NCBI RefSeq assembly: GCF_007679325.1
Contig: NZ_VEGI01000001.1
Location: 186,001 to 250,000, forward strand
DNA from: Arthrobacter sp. U41
Lineage (GTDB): Bacteria > Actinomycetota > Actinomycetes > Actinomycetales > Micrococcaceae
DNA length: 64,000 bases
Direction of reading: 5' to 3'
The translations under genes were made by a program, and so were the position numbers. The notes beneath the pieces were generated by a model. It had not been told where the DNA came from. It was given only the letters and a program-made list of their open reading frames with translations, and did no database searches. This document shows positions 25,527-34,733 of this stretch, in pieces; position 1 is the stretch's first letter; every line of letters begins with the position of its first letter.

Positions 25527-26633
25527 ATGACGACCCTTCGCCCCGTTCCAGGTCCCAGCAACGCTGACGACGGCGGCACCCGCCGCCACGGGGAGTACAA
25601 GGTCCCCGGCGGCAAACTGGTGGTGGCCGACTTCGACGTCGTCGACGGCGTCCTGACGAACGTCTCGCTCAGCGGCGACTTCTTCCTGGAGCCCGACGAG
25701 GCGCTGCTGGAGATCAACCGGGCACTCACCGGCCTCCCGGCGGATGCCAGCGCGGCGGACATCTCCGCCGCCGTGGCAGCGGCCCTGCCCGCCGACGCGG
25801 TCCTGTTCGGCTTTTCCGCCGACGCCGTGGCGGTCACCGTCCGCCGCGCCCTGGTCAAGGCCACCGGCTGGGCGGACCATCACTGGAACATCATCGGGCC
25901 CTCCGTGCTGCCCACCCACGTCAACGTGGCCCTCGACGAGGTCCTCACCGAAGAGGTCGGCGCGGGCCGCCGCAACCCGACGCTGCGGTTCTGGGACTGG
26001 GAAGAACCGTCCGTGGTGATCGGCAGCTTCCAGTCCGTCCGCAACGAACTGGATCCCGCCGGCGTCGAACGCCACGGCATCAGCGTGGTCCGCCGGATCA
26101 GCGGCGGGGGAGCGATGTTCATGGAAGCCGGTAACTGCATCACGTACTCCCTGTACGTGCCGCAGACCCTGGTGGACGGCGTCAGCTTCGCCGATTCCTA
26201 CGGCTTCCTGGATGCCTGGGTGATGGCGGCCCTCGAGAAAATGGGCATCAACGCCTTCTACGTTCCCTTGAACGACATCGCCACCGAACAGGGGAAGATC
26301 GGCGGAGCCGCGCAAAAGCGGCTCGCGAACGGCGGCATGCTGCACCACGTCACCATGAGCTACGACATCGACGCCGACAAGATGGTGGAGGTCCTGCGGA
26401 TCGGCAAGGAGAAGCTCTCCGACAAGGGCACTCGGAGCGCGAAGAAGCGGGTGGATCCGCTGCGCCGGCAGACGGGCCTGGCGCGGGCCGAGATCGTCGC
26501 GGCCATGATGGACGTCTTCGCGGAACGCTACGCGGCGACGCCGTCGGAGCTCACTGACGGAGAAATCGCCGCGGCCCGGCAGCGGGTCGAGGCCAAATTC
26601 GGCACCGAAGAGTGGCTGCACCGGGTCCCCTAA
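25527..26633 (+). CDS. Biotin/lipoate A/B protein ligase family protein
   Basis: 368-residue protein with a BPL_LplA_LipB ligase domain in the C-terminal two thirds. The RRISGGGAMFME stretch is the RRxSGGGxV ligand loop, and GKIGGAAQKR holds the catalytic lysine that binds the lipoyl- or octanoyl-AMP. The N-terminal ~100 residues (KVPGGKLVVADFDVVDGVLTNVSLSGDFF) match the accessory domain found with archaeal and some bacterial lipoate ligases. It probably attaches lipoate to 2-oxoacid dehydrogenases or glycine cleavage H protein. ATG 25527 with TTAAGG nearby. A biotin-ligase role is less likely. Confidence 0.87.
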   Translation: MTTLRPVPGPSNADDGGTRRHGEYKVPGGKLVVADFDVVDGVLTNVSLSGDFFLEPDEALLEINRALTGLPADASAADISAAVAAALPADAVLFGFSADAVAVTVRRALVKATGWADHHWNIIGPSVLPTHVNVALDEVLTEEVGAGRRNPTLRFWDWEEPSVVIGSFQSVRNELDPAGVERHGISVVRRISGGGAMFMEAGNCITYSLYVPQTLVDGVSFADSYGFLDAWVMAALEKMGINAFYVPLNDIATEQGKIGGAAQKRLANGGMLHHVTMSYDIDADKMVEVLRIGKEKLSDKGTRSAKKRVDPLRRQTGLARAEIVAAMMDVFAERYAATPSELTDGEIAAARQRVEAKFGTEEWLHRVP

Positions 26634-26653
26634 GACCTCGATGTCCCGTCGAT

Positions 26654-26701
26654 TGCTCCGCAACGGCCCTTATGAGCCGTCAAAAGGGCAGTTACGGAGC
26701 A
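26654..26701. repeat. 48-bp intergenic palindromic repeat, copy 2
   Basis: Bounded by TGCTCCG and CGGAGCA, with inner arms AACGGCCCT and AGGGCAGTT. It is a better-formed hairpin than copy 1 at 8505-8552, is the same length, and carries the same right flank AGCGGACG. It lies between the lipoate ligase gene and pepN, which converge. Confidence 0.8.
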
Positions 26702-26715
26702 GCGGACGCGGTGGG

Positions 26716-29319
26716 TTAGCTCAGGGCCTGCGCCGTGAGCGAGCGGTGAAGGTGGCTGCGCTGTTCGATAATGATGCGGCGCAGGGCCCGCGGGGCGTCC
26801 TGATGCCCGGCAAGCCACTCATTCGTCCGGATGATCACCGGGTGCGAGTCCGGGGTGCCGCCGTCGAGGTCCTGCCCTGCCGGGTAGAGCCCGCGGACAA
26901 TCCGGCTGGCGATCTCGATGCTGCGCCCGGCCCACACGTCCTCCAGGCATGCGAAATAGCGGTCGATGAAGCCCTGCAGCAGCGCCGCGGGGCCGGTGTT
27001 GAAGCCGGCGATGGTCGCGCTGAGGAGCTGGTTGGACAGGGAGGTGCCATGCACCGCCTCAGTCCAGGCTGCCTCCTTGACCGCCGCATCCGGGCGGGCT
27101 GCGAGGGCGGTGGCGTGCCCGGACTTGCCGGCGGCGGTGTTGTCCCCGGCCAGTTCCCCGTCGAGCTGTTCCGTGGTGGCCTGCCCGTTGGCGGCGAGGG
27201 CGTGCCAGAGGTTCCAGCGGAGTTCCGCATCCACGGACAGGCCGTCGATAACCGTGCTGCCGTCGAGAATCCCGCGGACCAGGTCCAGCCGGCTGCCGTC
27301 GAACCGGCTGGTCGCGGCAACGGTGCGTGCCCACGCCAGCTGCTGGTCGGACCCCGGCGCGGCGCGCTGGAGCTCGTCGGCCGCCACGGAGAGGAAACCG
27401 CCGCGGACACCGGCCCGCTTCGCCTCCGGGACGTAGCGTTCGATCGCCGTGGACGCGTTGCCCAGGACGTTCAGCAGCACACCGATGCCGGTCTCCGCGG
27501 GGCCGAAGCGCTGCACGGCGTCCACATACAGGGCCGACGGCGTGACGGCGTCACGCGCCGAATCCCACAGCGCGGTCCAGCACAGGGCCCGGGCCATCGG
27601 ATCGGTGAGTGAACTGAGCGAGCTCCGGACCGTGGCTTCGGAGCGCGGGTCCAGCCGCACCTTGGCGTAGCTGAGGTCGTCGTCGTTGACCAGCAGCAGG
27701 GCCGGCCGCGGCTTGCCGGCAAGGGCGGGCACGTCCGTCCGGGCGCCGGTCACGTCGGTCTCGACGCTGTCCGTGCGGACCAGGGCGCCGGCGTCGTCCA
27801 TCTCGTACAGGCCGATCCGCAACCGGTGCGGCCGCGGCTCCTGCCGGCCCGTCGTCGGGTCTTGGGCGTCCTGGTGGAGCGTGACGGCACGGAGGACGCC
27901 GTCGTACTCTTCGATCCCGGCGGTGAGGGTCGAGATGCCCGAGGTCTGCAGCCACTGGCGCGCCCAGTCCGCGAGGTCCCGGCCGGAGGCGGCGCTGAGC
28001 GCGGCCAGCAGGTCCGCCAGGGTGGTGTTCCCGTAGGCGTGGTCCTTGAAGTACCGGCGCGACCCCTCGACGAAAGCCTCGAACCCCACATAGGCAACCA
28101 GCTGCTTGAGCACCGAGGCGCCCTTGGCGTAGGTGATGCCGTCGAAGTTCTGCTTGGCTGCCTCAAGGTCGGGGATGTCGGCGACGATCGGGTGCGTCGT
28201 CGGCAGCTGGTCCTGCACGTACGCCCACGCCTTGCGGTTGTTGGCGAAGTTCACCCAGGCTGTGTCCCAGTCCGTGGTGCGGTCCACGCCGAGGGTGCCC
28301 ATGTAGTCCGCGAAGGACTCCTTGAGCCACAGGTCGTTCCACCACTGCATCGTGACGAGGTCGCCGAACCACATGTGGGCCATCTCGTGCAGCAGGGTGT
28401 TGGCGCGGGCCTGGTACTGCGAATCGGCCGCCCGCGAGGTGAAGACGTAGTTTTCCGTGAACGTCACCAGGCCCGGGTTCTCCATGGCGCCGAGGTTGTA
28501 TTCGGGCACGAAGGCCTGGTCGTACTTGCCCCACGGGTACGGGAAGTCGAAGAGCTCGTTGAAGAAGTCCAGGCCGTTTTTGGTGAGGGTGAAGAGTGCC
28601 CCGGGGTCGAAGGACGGCGCCATCGAGGCGCGGCAGTACAGGGCCAGCGGAACGTCCAGGACGGACCCGTCCGTGAGCGTCCCGCGCCAGGAGTCCTCGG
28701 CCTTGAAGTACGGGCCGGCCAGCACCGTGGTGATGTAGGTGGACATCGCCTTCGTGGGGGCGAAGTCCCAGCGGCTGGTGTCCGGATCGCTGGTGAGCTG
28801 CGTGCGCAGGGTTTCAACGCCGTTGGAGGATACCTGCCAGGCGGAGGGCGCCATGACGTGGAACGTGAATTCCGCCTTCAGGTCGGGCTGCTCAAAGTTG
28901 GCGAAGACCCGGCGGGCGTCGGCCGGCTCGTACTGGGTGTAGAGGTAGCACTGGCCGTCCGCGGGGTCGAAGAAGCGGTGCATGCCTTCTCCGGAGGTGC
29001 TGTACAGCGCGGTGCCCGTGACCGTGACCTGGTTCTCCGCCTGGAGGTTGTCCAGCCGGATCCGGGAGCCGTCCACGACGTCGGCGCCCGGGAGTCCCTT
29101 GCCGTTGAGGAAGACGCTGTGCACCTGGCTGCTAATGAAGTCCAGGAACGTGGAGGACCCGGGTTCGTCAGCGGAGAAGTTGATGACGCTGCGGCTCGTG
29201 TACCCGGCGACCTCCGGATCCGCAGCCTGGCGGACGTCCAGGGAGACGTCGTAGCTGTGGGTGGTGATCAGGGCTGAGCGGGTTGCGGCTTCATCGCGGC
29301 GCAGGTTCTGGTTCGACAC
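26716..29319 (-). CDS. pepN: Aminopeptidase N (M1 zinc metallopeptidase)
   Basis: 867-residue cytosolic M1 aminopeptidase. The exopeptidase motif GAMENPGLVTF is followed by the zinc site HEMAHMWFGDLVTM and, 18 residues later, the third ligand in NDLWLKESFADYMG. The C-terminal ~400 residues are the ERAP1-like helical domain of actinobacterial PepN. It removes N-terminal residues from peptides. GTG 29319. It lies 4 nt downstream of the YeiH-like permease gene, so the two are probably one transcript. No signal peptide. Confidence 0.95.
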   Translation of the reverse strand: MSNQNLRRDEAATRSALITTHSYDVSLDVRQAADPEVAGYTSRSVINFSADEPGSSTFLDFISSQVHSVFLNGKGLPGADVVDGSRIRLDNLQAENQVTVTGTALYSTSGEGMHRFFDPADGQCYLYTQYEPADARRVFANFEQPDLKAEFTFHVMAPSAWQVSSNGVETLRTQLTSDPDTSRWDFAPTKAMSTYITTVLAGPYFKAEDSWRGTLTDGSVLDVPLALYCRASMAPSFDPGALFTLTKNGLDFFNELFDFPYPWGKYDQAFVPEYNLGAMENPGLVTFTENYVFTSRAADSQYQARANTLLHEMAHMWFGDLVTMQWWNDLWLKESFADYMGTLGVDRTTDWDTAWVNFANNRKAWAYVQDQLPTTHPIVADIPDLEAAKQNFDGITYAKGASVLKQLVAYVGFEAFVEGSRRYFKDHAYGNTTLADLLAALSAASGRDLADWARQWLQTSGISTLTAGIEEYDGVLRAVTLHQDAQDPTTGRQEPRPHRLRIGLYEMDDAGALVRTDSVETDVTGARTDVPALAGKPRPALLLVNDDDLSYAKVRLDPRSEATVRSSLSSLTDPMARALCWTALWDSARDAVTPSALYVDAVQRFGPAETGIGVLLNVLGNASTAIERYVPEAKRAGVRGGFLSVAADELQRAAPGSDQQLAWARTVAATSRFDGSRLDLVRGILDGSTVIDGLSVDAELRWNLWHALAANGQATTEQLDGELAGDNTAAGKSGHATALAARPDAAVKEAAWTEAVHGTSLSNQLLSATIAGFNTGPAALLQGFIDRYFACLEDVWAGRSIEIASRIVRGLYPAGQDLDGGTPDSHPVIIRTNEWLAGHQDAPRALRRIIIEQRSHLHRSLTAQALS

Positions 29320-29323
29320 CCAG

Positions 29324-30355
29324 CTATCTAATCATGAGGAACGCGGCGCCCAGCCCCAGCGCGGCAATCAGCAACCAGGACGCCAAGGCGGCCAGCAATG
29401 CCCGCGCCCCGGTGTGGATCAGCTGGCCTACCCGCACCGCCGATCCGAGGCCGAACAGCGCCATCCCCAGCAGGATGTCCTGAAGAACCGCGGCGGCGTC
29501 GAGCACGGCGGGGGAGAGCCATCCGGTGGTGCGCAGGGCCGCGAGGGCGACGAAACCGAGGACGAACAGCGGGACGATGGGCGGCCGCTTCAGGCCGGTG
29601 CCGGCGTCGGCGGTGCTGCGGTGGTGGAGGCCGGCGGCGGCGACCATGGGGGCCAGGAGGATCACGCGGGTGAGTTTGACGACGACGGCGACCGCCAGCG
29701 CCGTGGCCCCGGCGGTCTGCGCGGTGGCCACCACCTGTCCGACGTCGTGCACGGACGCCCCGGCCCAGGCCCCGAAAACCTCCGGGGAGAGGCCCAGCGG
29801 CCGGATGAGCAGCGGCAGCACACCGATCGCCAGGGTGCCGCACAGGGTCACCAGGGCCACCGGGAGCACGGTGTCGTGCTGCCGGATCCGGCGCACCGCG
29901 GCCATCGCGCCAATGGCCGAAGCCCCGCAAATGGAGAAGCCGGTGGCGATCAGCAGCGACACGTGCGGCGGCAGCCGGAACAGCCTGCTGATGGCGTAGG
30001 TTCCGGCGAACGCGGCCAGCACCACGCCCGTGATCAGCAGAAGTGCGCTCCAGCCCAGGCCCAGCACGTCCACGAGGCTGACCTTCAGGCCCAGGACCAC
30101 GATCCCGGCGCGCATCAGGTGTTTGCCGGCGAAGTCCAGGCCCGGCCGGCCCGGGCCCGCCGTCCAGCCGGACAGCCCCGGTATGTTGGCGGCGAAGAGC
30201 CCGAACGCCACGGCCAGGGTCATCGCCGGGAGCACGGGAACCAGGGTGTGGACGGCAAGGGACAGCACGACGGCGGCTGCCGCGGCCAGCAGTCCGGGAA
30301 CCAGGCCGGGCAGCGGCCGGGCCCTCAGAAGCGGGCGGAGAGTTAACAGTGGCAC
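29324..30355 (-). CDS. YeiH/UPF0324 family membrane protein (putative sulfate-related permease)
   Basis: 343-residue integral membrane protein with about ten helices. Family motifs visible: GKHLMRAGIVVLGLKVSL, ATGFSICGASAIGAMAAV and ASVHDVGQVVATAQ. UPF0324/PSE permeases are poorly characterised; some have been linked to sulfur compounds. I chose GTG 30355 (VPLLTLRPLL...); the frame extends to 30511 but that part is not family-like and runs into the divergent ATP-grasp promoter region. Upstream of pepN on the same strand with a 4-nt gap. Confidence 0.85.
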   Translation of the reverse strand: MPLLTLRPLLRARPLPGLVPGLLAAAAAVVLSLAVHTLVPVLPAMTLAVAFGLFAANIPGLSGWTAGPGRPGLDFAGKHLMRAGIVVLGLKVSLVDVLGLGWSALLLITGVVLAAFAGTYAISRLFRLPPHVSLLIATGFSICGASAIGAMAAVRRIRQHDTVLPVALVTLCGTLAIGVLPLLIRPLGLSPEVFGAWAGASVHDVGQVVATAQTAGATALAVAVVVKLTRVILLAPMVAAAGLHHRSTADAGTGLKRPPIVPLFVLGFVALAALRTTGWLSPAVLDAAAVLQDILLGMALFGLGSAVRVGQLIHTGARALLAALASWLLIAALGLGAAFLMIR

Positions 30356-30526
30356 GCACCAACTTTGCCCCAACCGCTCGGAAAAGCCCGCACGCGCCAC
30401 GGCGGCCGCCCAGCGGTCAACCCGGGTTTCCCGCCGACTCGACGCCACGCCCGGTCGGTTCCCGCTGCCCGGCGCCACGCTCCAGCGGGCATGGAAATGA
30501 TTTCGCAACAAAAAGGTGATTGTCTA

Positions 30527-32089
30527 GTGAGCATGTCTGACCTATTTCAGGATTACTCCGTGGCCGCCGAACGCACCGGCGCCTACGACGAGATGTTCAC
30601 CCCCGGGCAGGAGCCCAGGAAGTCGTACGGGCAGGTTGCCGGGGCCCTGCGTGAACTCTCGCTCGCTGATGTCACCGCCCGCGCGGATTCCATGGCACGG
30701 ACCTTCCTGGACCGCGGCGTCACGTTCGACTTCGCGGGGGAGGAGCGGCCCTTCCCGCTCGACATCGTGCCGCGTGTTATCCCGGCCGATGAGTGGACCG
30801 TGCTGGAGCAGGGCGTCGCGCAGCGCGTGCGGGCGCTCGAGGCGTTCCTCAACGACGTCTACGACAAAATGGCCGTGGTGACCGACGGCGTCATCCCGCG
30901 CCAGCTCGTCACCACCAGCGCCCACTTCCACCGCCAGGTGCACGGCTTCGAGCCGGCCGGCGGCGTCCGCGTGCACATTTCCGGGATCGACGTCGTCCGC
31001 GACGCCGCCGGGACCTTCCGTGTCCTCGAGGACAACGTCCGCGTCCCCTCCGGTGTCAGCTACGTCCTGGAGAACCGCCGCGCCATGGCCAAGGGCCTGC
31101 CCGAGGCGTTCGGCCAGCAGCTCATCCGGCCGGTCGAGGAATACCCGCGCCGGCTCCTCTCCGCCTTGCGCAAAACGGCACCGTCCGGCGTAGACGACCC
31201 CACCGTGGTGGTCCTGACCCCCGGCGTCTTCAACAGCGCCTACTTCGAACACACCCTTCTCGCCGGCCTCATGGGCGTGGAACTCGTCGAGGGACGCGAC
31301 CTCATCTGCCGCGGCAACCGCGTCTACATGCGCACCACCGCCGGAGAGCAGCGCGTCGACGTGATCTACAAGCGCATCGACGACGAATTCCTGGACCCGC
31401 TGCAGTTCCGGGCCGACTCCATGCTCGGCTGCCCGGGCCTGGTCAACGCGGCCCGCGCCGGCGGCGTCACCATCGCCAACGCCGTGGGCAACGGCGTCGC
31501 CGACGACAAGCTGGTCTACAGCTACGTCCCGGACCTGATCCGCTACTACCTCAACGAAGAGCCCGTGATCGCCAACGTGGACACGTTCCGGCTGGAAGAG
31601 AAGGAAGCCCGGGAAGAGGTCCTGGACCGGCTGGACGAACTGGTGGTCAAGCCCGTGGACGGTTCCGGCGGCAAGGGCCTGGTGATCGGCCCGGACGCCT
31701 CCAAGGAGGAACTGGCCGCCCTGCGCAAGCGCGTCGTCGCGGACCCCCGCGGCTGGATCGCGCAGCCGGTCCTGCAGCTGTCCACGGTGCCCACGCTCAG
31801 CGGCGACAAATTCGGCCCACGGCACGTGGACCTGCGCCCCTTCGCGGTCAACGACGGCGACGACGTCTGGGTCCTCCCCGGCGGCCTGACCCGGGTGGCG
31901 CTCAAGGAAGGGTCCCTGATCGTGAACTCCAGCCAGGGCGGCGGTTCCAAGGACACCTGGGTGTTGGCGGATTCCCCTGAGGTGCCCGTGGAGACCCTGC
32001 CCCGCCCGGCCATCACGGTCCGCGAACGGGTCTCCGTCTGGCCCGTCGAGAGCAACTGGCGCGACAGCCAGAAGGAGCAGCAGCAATGA
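30527..32089 (+). CDS. Circularly permuted type 2 ATP-grasp protein
   Basis: About 520-residue protein of the CP_ATPgrasp family. Visible motifs: RVLEDNVRVPSGVSYVLENR, DVIYKRIDDEFLDPL, and the basic/Gly-rich DELVVKPVDGSGGKGLVIGP with DLRPFAVN, the nucleotide and metal binding regions. Family members are predicted to ligate amino acids or peptides. It heads the conserved triad ATP-grasp / alpha-E / transglutaminase-like. GTG 30527 has AAAAGGTGAT at 7 nt; an ATG at 30533 is in frame. The reaction product is not established. Confidence 0.9.
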   Translation: MSMSDLFQDYSVAAERTGAYDEMFTPGQEPRKSYGQVAGALRELSLADVTARADSMARTFLDRGVTFDFAGEERPFPLDIVPRVIPADEWTVLEQGVAQRVRALEAFLNDVYDKMAVVTDGVIPRQLVTTSAHFHRQVHGFEPAGGVRVHISGIDVVRDAAGTFRVLEDNVRVPSGVSYVLENRRAMAKGLPEAFGQQLIRPVEEYPRRLLSALRKTAPSGVDDPTVVVLTPGVFNSAYFEHTLLAGLMGVELVEGRDLICRGNRVYMRTTAGEQRVDVIYKRIDDEFLDPLQFRADSMLGCPGLVNAARAGGVTIANAVGNGVADDKLVYSYVPDLIRYYLNEEPVIANVDTFRLEEKEAREEVLDRLDELVVKPVDGSGGKGLVIGPDASKEELAALRKRVVADPRGWIAQPVLQLSTVPTLSGDKFGPRHVDLRPFAVNDGDDVWVLPGGLTRVALKEGSLIVNSSQGGGSKDTWVLADSPEVPVETLPRPAITVRERVSVWPVESNWRDSQKEQQQ

Positions 32090-32164
32090 TCCCCGGCACC
32101 GTGCCACCCGCTTTTCCGCTGCCCTGCCCTTTTCAGATTTCCGATGCGCTGGAGGTAACCGCGA

Positions 32165-33091
32165 ATGCTTAGCCGTATCGCCGAGTCACTGTTTTGGATC
32201 GGCCGCTACGTGGAACGGGCCGACGGCACCGCCCGGATCCTCGATGTCCACCTTGAGCGGCTCAACCACCTGCCCATGGAGGAACAGCGCAGCGTGGCGC
32301 AGGAGCTCCTGGCCGTGATGGGCGCCCGGGCGCAGAGCGAGGACTTCGGCCTGCCCGAACTGCTCAACGCCCTCGCCTACGACAAGCAGAGCGCCACGTC
32401 GATCGCAGGTTCCCTCGGCGCGGCGCGGGAGAACGCCCGCCGAGCCCGGGAAACCGTGTCGTCCGGGCTCTGGGAGAGCCTGAACACCACGTATTACGGG
32501 CTCAACCAGCACCGCAAGGACGTGGTGGGCACCTACCGCTTCTGCAACTGGGTGCTGGAACGAACGGCCATGGTCAGCGGCCTGGCGGACACCACGGTCA
32601 GCCACGACGAAAGCTGGCAGTTCCTGGTCCTGGGCCGCTCGCTGGAACGCGCCGACATGACCGCCCGGATGCTCTCCACCCGGGACGTGCTCTCCGCCGG
32701 GATGTCGTGGGTGAACATGCTCCGCTGCGCCGGCGCCTACGAATCGTTCCTGCGGACCCGCCGGGCAGCCTTTGGCGACCAGCACGCCGCCGAGTTCCTG
32801 CTCCTGGACCGCCTGTTCCCGCGCTCCATCGTGTACGCGCTGCGTGACGCCGACGAATGCCTCGCGAAGCTGGACCCCTCGGCCCAGCGCGTCGGCTTCA
32901 TCAACGACGCCCGGCGGATCGTGGGCCAGGCCCGCACCTTCCTCGAGTTCCACCGCACCGACGACCTGATGTCGGAGTTGCCGGAGCACATGGAACGTGT
33001 CCAGAAGGCTGTCTCGCAGGCGTCGGACGCCATTTCCCGTAAGTACTTCAATCAGGCAGACGAACTGGCCTGGGTGGGAGAAGTTTCATGA
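32165..33091 (+). CDS. Alpha-E domain protein
   Basis: 308-residue all-helical protein of the alpha-E family: MLSRIAESLFWIGRYVERADGTARILDVHL at the start and a second copy of the motif in WQFLVLGRSLERADMTARML near residue 160. The repeated ERAD..AR box may form its active or binding site. It always accompanies CP-ATP-grasp proteins. ATG 32165 has GGAGGT; the stop overlaps the transglutaminase ATG (ATGA). Function is unproven; a role in the same peptide-modification pathway is assumed. Confidence 0.9.
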   Translation: MLSRIAESLFWIGRYVERADGTARILDVHLERLNHLPMEEQRSVAQELLAVMGARAQSEDFGLPELLNALAYDKQSATSIAGSLGAARENARRARETVSSGLWESLNTTYYGLNQHRKDVVGTYRFCNWVLERTAMVSGLADTTVSHDESWQFLVLGRSLERADMTARMLSTRDVLSAGMSWVNMLRCAGAYESFLRTRRAAFGDQHAAEFLLLDRLFPRSIVYALRDADECLAKLDPSAQRVGFINDARRIVGQARTFLEFHRTDDLMSELPEHMERVQKAVSQASDAISRKYFNQADELAWVGEVS

Positions 33092-33939
33092 CCCGGCTGA
33101 GCATCATCCACAAGACGGCGTACAAGTACAACAAGCGGGTCACGCTCTCCTACAACGAGGCCCGCATGACCCCGCTGACCGATCCCCAGCAGGTGGTGCT
33201 GGAGTCCTCGCTGAAGGTCTCACCGTCCCAGGCGTCGCTGAGCAGCTACCGCGACTACTGGGGCACCCGGGTCACCGCATTCGACATGCAGATGCCGCAC
33301 GAGCACCTGGAAGTCCTGTCCACCACCACGGTCGAGGTGCACCGGGTGGAGCGGATCCCGGCCGAGGCGGACATCGTCGGCTGGGACGTCCTCGTCTCCC
33401 CGGACACCCTCAACAAGTTCAGCGACTGGATCCCGCAGTCGCAGCTCACCGGGCCGGGCACCGAAGTGCTCGGGATCATTCCCGGCGTCGTCGGGGACCG
33501 CAACCCGCACGAGGCCGCCATGGCGGTCTTCGAATGGATGCGCGGCGAAATGACCTATATGAAGGGCTCCACCGGCGTCACCACAAACGCCGAGCAGGCC
33601 TGGAACCAGCGCCAGGGTGTCTGTCAGGACCTGGCGCACCTGGCCATCGGCGCGCTGCGGAGCCGGGGCATTCCGGCCCGGTATGTGTCCGGCTACCTGC
33701 ACCCGCGGTCGACGGCGGACCTCGGCGAGACGGTCGCGGGACAGTCGCACGCCTGGCTGGAATGGTGGGACGGCGAATGGCGCAGCTGGGACCCCACCAA
33801 CCACAAACCGGCCGGCGACTTCCACGTGACCGTGGCCCGTGGCCGGGATTACCGCGACGTGCCCCCGCTCAAGGGAATCCTGTCCGGCGGCGGCGGCTCC
33901 GCCCTCAGCGTGACGGTGGAGATCACGCGCCTGGCCTGA
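33088..33939 (+). CDS. Transglutaminase-like cysteine protease family protein
   Basis: 283-residue protein with an N-terminal beta domain (~1-85: LSIIHKTAYKYNKRVTLSYNEARMTP) and a transglutaminase-like core. The Cys-His-Asp triad can be read as QGVCQDLAHL (Cys), GQSHAWLEWWDG (His) and WDPTNHKP (Asp). In this family the domain may act as a peptidase or amidase. Third gene of the triad, overlapping the alpha-E stop by 4 nt. Cytosolic, with no signal peptide. Confidence 0.92.
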   Translation: MTRLSIIHKTAYKYNKRVTLSYNEARMTPLTDPQQVVLESSLKVSPSQASLSSYRDYWGTRVTAFDMQMPHEHLEVLSTTTVEVHRVERIPAEADIVGWDVLVSPDTLNKFSDWIPQSQLTGPGTEVLGIIPGVVGDRNPHEAAMAVFEWMRGEMTYMKGSTGVTTNAEQAWNQRQGVCQDLAHLAIGALRSRGIPARYVSGYLHPRSTADLGETVAGQSHAWLEWWDGEWRSWDPTNHKPAGDFHVTVARGRDYRDVPPLKGILSGGGGSALSVTVEITRLA

Positions 33940-33972
33940 TTCCCCTTTCGCATCCCAGGTTTCGGCATCACC

Positions 33973-34009
33973 GGGCCAAAGGATCCAGTGACCTTCGGCA
34001 CTACTGCCG
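33973..34009. promoter_or_regulatory. Two degenerate DosR-like dyads upstream of the 34063 gene
   Basis: GGGCC-AAAG-GATCC (33973-33986) and the perfect dyad CGGCA-CTAC-TGCCG (33996-34009) are 23 bp apart, about two helical turns, and end 53 bp before the start codon. Each departs from GGGNC-N4-GNCCC at two or more positions, so the assignment is tentative. Confidence 0.3.
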
Positions 34010-34062
34010 TCGATTCAGCCGTAGCAGGCTGTCAGTGGACCGCGAGGCGAAAGGTGTGAATC

Positions 34063-34728
34063 GTGACCGAGAAATCCGCATACGTTAACGATGCCCGTGG
34101 GTACGCGCAAGGTGAGATTTTCTTGATGAAAGGCCAACCGGCGAGTCTCGATGCCCAGGTGTTCAACACCACCGGGCTCAACCAGTGCCCGCCGGAGCTG
34201 TTCGACGCAATCGATGTCGACGCGCTGGCCGGCGAGACGGGGTCGGATACGGTGTGGAAGAACCCGCGCCGGTTCTGGATGATGGATCACTTGACCATCG
34301 CCCTGGTCGGCGAACCCCGCGACCTTCAAGGTCTCAAGTTCAACTTTGTGGCCAGGATGCAGATGCCGGTCAACTTCACCCCCGGAGCCGGCCAGGCTGC
34401 CCTCGCCTATCGTCCCGGTCAGATCAGCCGGGTCTCCACATACGAATTCCTGGCCGGGCGGCCCGTTTTTTTGCTCCGCTCACCCGAAGGCGTCACCTGG
34501 GTTTTGCAGACCTACACCAACCACAAGGCTTCGGACCTCACTGAGGCCGATCTGCCGACGCTCGGTGACCGGCTGGAGCTGGCCGGGGGATGGCAGTTCA
34601 AGGCGAAGACGCTCGACCGGGACCTGATCCTGGATACCAACGGGATGGCGCACATCGTCGCCGACGACCTGGAGAACATGTATCAGGGTTGCACCGGGGA
34701 CGTCGCCAACTTCGACCCCTGGGACTGA
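34063..34728 (+). CDS. Protein of unknown function, paralogue A of the 35769-36470 protein
   Basis: 221-residue soluble protein; I do not recognise a named domain. It shares a clear pattern with the 233-residue protein encoded at 35769-36470: [80 protein letters not shown] and [16 protein letters not shown]. The rest differs freely, so they are old paralogues. GTG 34063 follows AAAGG at good spacing. It lies 5 nt before the DUF1254 gene and is preceded by degenerate DosR-like dyads. A stress-related enzyme or binding protein is possible. Confidence 0.85.
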   Translation: MTEKSAYVNDARGYAQGEIFLMKGQPASLDAQVFNTTGLNQCPPELFDAIDVDALAGETGSDTVWKNPRRFWMMDHLTIALVGEPRDLQGLKFNFVARMQMPVNFTPGAGQAALAYRPGQISRVSTYEFLAGRPVFLLRSPEGVTWVLQTYTNHKASDLTEADLPTLGDRLELAGGWQFKAKTLDRDLILDTNGMAHIVADDLENMYQGCTGDVANFDPWD

Positions 34729-34733
34729 ACCGC

